Positions 23,603 to 24,116 of a stretch of 24,116 nucleotides of DNA are shown here, piece after piece. Both the position numbers and the translations under genes were made by a program. The notes under the pieces are model-generated. The model was not told the DNA's origin, made no database searches, and saw only the letters and a list, made by a program, of their open reading frames with translations. How positions within the stretch are numbered: the stretch's first letter is position 1; each line of letters opens with the position of its first letter. Source of the stretch: a virus; IMG/VR virus record IMGVR_UViG_3300009158_000197, positions 1 through 24,116 of that record. One strand, given 5' to 3'.

Positions 23603-24116
23603 TTATTGATTTGTATTTACAATATGTGCATACCATTCGGTTCCACCTGTTCTAGTTGAAAATACAAATGTATCCACTTTATTTGCATTAGTTGTTAGGG
23701 TGGGAAGAGTTCCTCCTGACCATCTTGTTCCGGTTGGCCAAGTAATAGCCCTAGCCGTTCCGTCACAGCATAATTGAAGTGTAAATGAATACATATAACT
23801 ATTCAATCCTGCTGTATTTGAAAATGTCCAAGATTCTATAGGTCTGTTTAGATAAACCAAGAACGTATTTGCGGCTTTTGTATCTATAGTTAAAGCATTT
23901 GATGCATTTATAACCGGAGTAGTTGTGCTTTCAGCAACAGATTTAAAAATTATTCTGTTTGATGTTGAATCATCATTTATTTTACTTAAAAAATTTCCAA
24001 AATTATTAGAAATATTGTTTATAGTAATAGCAGAAGCCTGAAGATTGGTAGTTAATGTGGTTACATTATTATTTGTAGCATTTATACTATTACTTAAATT
24101 GTTTATGGAAATAGCA
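23603..24116 (-). CDS. Tail fibre protein, C-terminal part (5' partial)
   Basis: The minus-strand frame is open from the stop at 23603 to the right edge, so about 171 residues are visible and the start lies outside. A TTG at 23860 looks like a start but is internal. The edge-proximal part (24116 to about 23985) is Asn/Ser/Ile-rich with spaced hydrophobic residues (SINNLSNSINATNNNVTTLT), compatible with a trimeric coiled coil or beta-stalk. After a DSTSNRIIFKSV linker, the C-terminal about 90 residues form a fibre-tip-like domain: FLVYLNRPIESWTFSN, LCCDGTARAITWPTGTRWSGGTLPTL, and NKVDTFVFSTRTGGTEWYAHI. The ITWP...W.GG..PTLT...N.VD.F.F.T..GG..WY pattern is common at the end of phage tail fibres. 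The chaperone gene immediately downstream supports the call. Confidence 0.78.
   Translation of the reverse strand, partial: AISINNLSNSINATNNNVTTLTTNLQASAITINNISNNFGNFLSKINDDSTSNRIIFKSVAESTTTPVINASNALTIDTKAANTFLVYLNRPIESWTFSNTAGLNSYMYSFTLQLCCDGTARAITWPTGTRWSGGTLPTLTTNANKVDTFVFSTRTGGTEWYAHIVNTNQ

Noticed and set aside
23603-23860. An 85-aa gene starting at TTG 23860
   Set aside because: The same frame is open to 24116 with fibre-stalk-like sequence, so this is the end of a longer partial fibre gene.
1-24116. tRNA, rRNA, CRISPR, insertion sequence or alternative genetic code
   Set aside because: No cloverleaf, repeat-spacer array or transposase was recognised; gaps between genes are too short for most RNA genes, and the genes read through with the standard code.

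Overview
The window looks like part of a large, AT-rich, T4-like (contractile-tailed) bacteriophage genome or a closely related prophage. It carries a late structural module for the baseplate, tail fibres and adhesins. The evidence is a baseplate-wedge gp6-like protein at the left edge, followed by a nearly gapless run of very large beta-rich structural proteins with PKD, beta-propeller, LamG-like, leucine-rich and Calx-beta-like modules. No tRNA, rRNA, CRISPR, transposase, integrase or metabolic gene was seen. Almost no start codon has a Shine-Dalgarno sequence, base composition is strongly AT-rich, and one adhesin has Bacteroidetes-style leucine-rich repeats. A Bacteroidota host is therefore a reasonable but unproven inference.

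Layout. The + strand block at 1-20247 holds: a partial gp6-like baseplate wedge protein; two giant PKD/beta-propeller proteins (1124 and 1895 aa); a 705-aa fibre of the 'VGIGTT' repeat type; two tandem paralogous glycine-rich adhesins (306 and 657 aa) resembling gp38-type receptor-binding tips; two mid-sized unknown beta-rich proteins (222 and 238 aa); and a 1126-aa LamG/propeller protein. A short mixed-strand patch follows: a minus-strand Dps/DUF5856-like helical protein (20258-20731), then two overlapping + strand small genes (20808-21508), the second encoding a DUF1360-like membrane protein. The right end (21516-24116) is a minus-strand fibre module. Read in its own direction it is a fibre protein cut by the window edge, a tail-fibre assembly chaperone, and a 538-aa protein of beta-sandwich repeats with a GC-rich C-terminal tip.

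How the genes fit together (inference). The left block would build the baseplate periphery and attach long decorative or receptor-binding proteins. The fibre and the glycine-rich tips would bind the host surface, and the right-hand cassette supplies a second fibre with its chaperone and another adhesin. The two adhesin regions share a homologous beta-sandwich domain, and several tip-coding segments differ in base composition from their surroundings. Both suggest module exchange among host-recognition proteins.

Both end genes are truncated. The first is open from the left edge, and the last is open to the right edge well beyond its first internal start-like codon. Non-coding DNA is minimal; the longest gap is 76 bases, between the divergent genes at 20732-20807.
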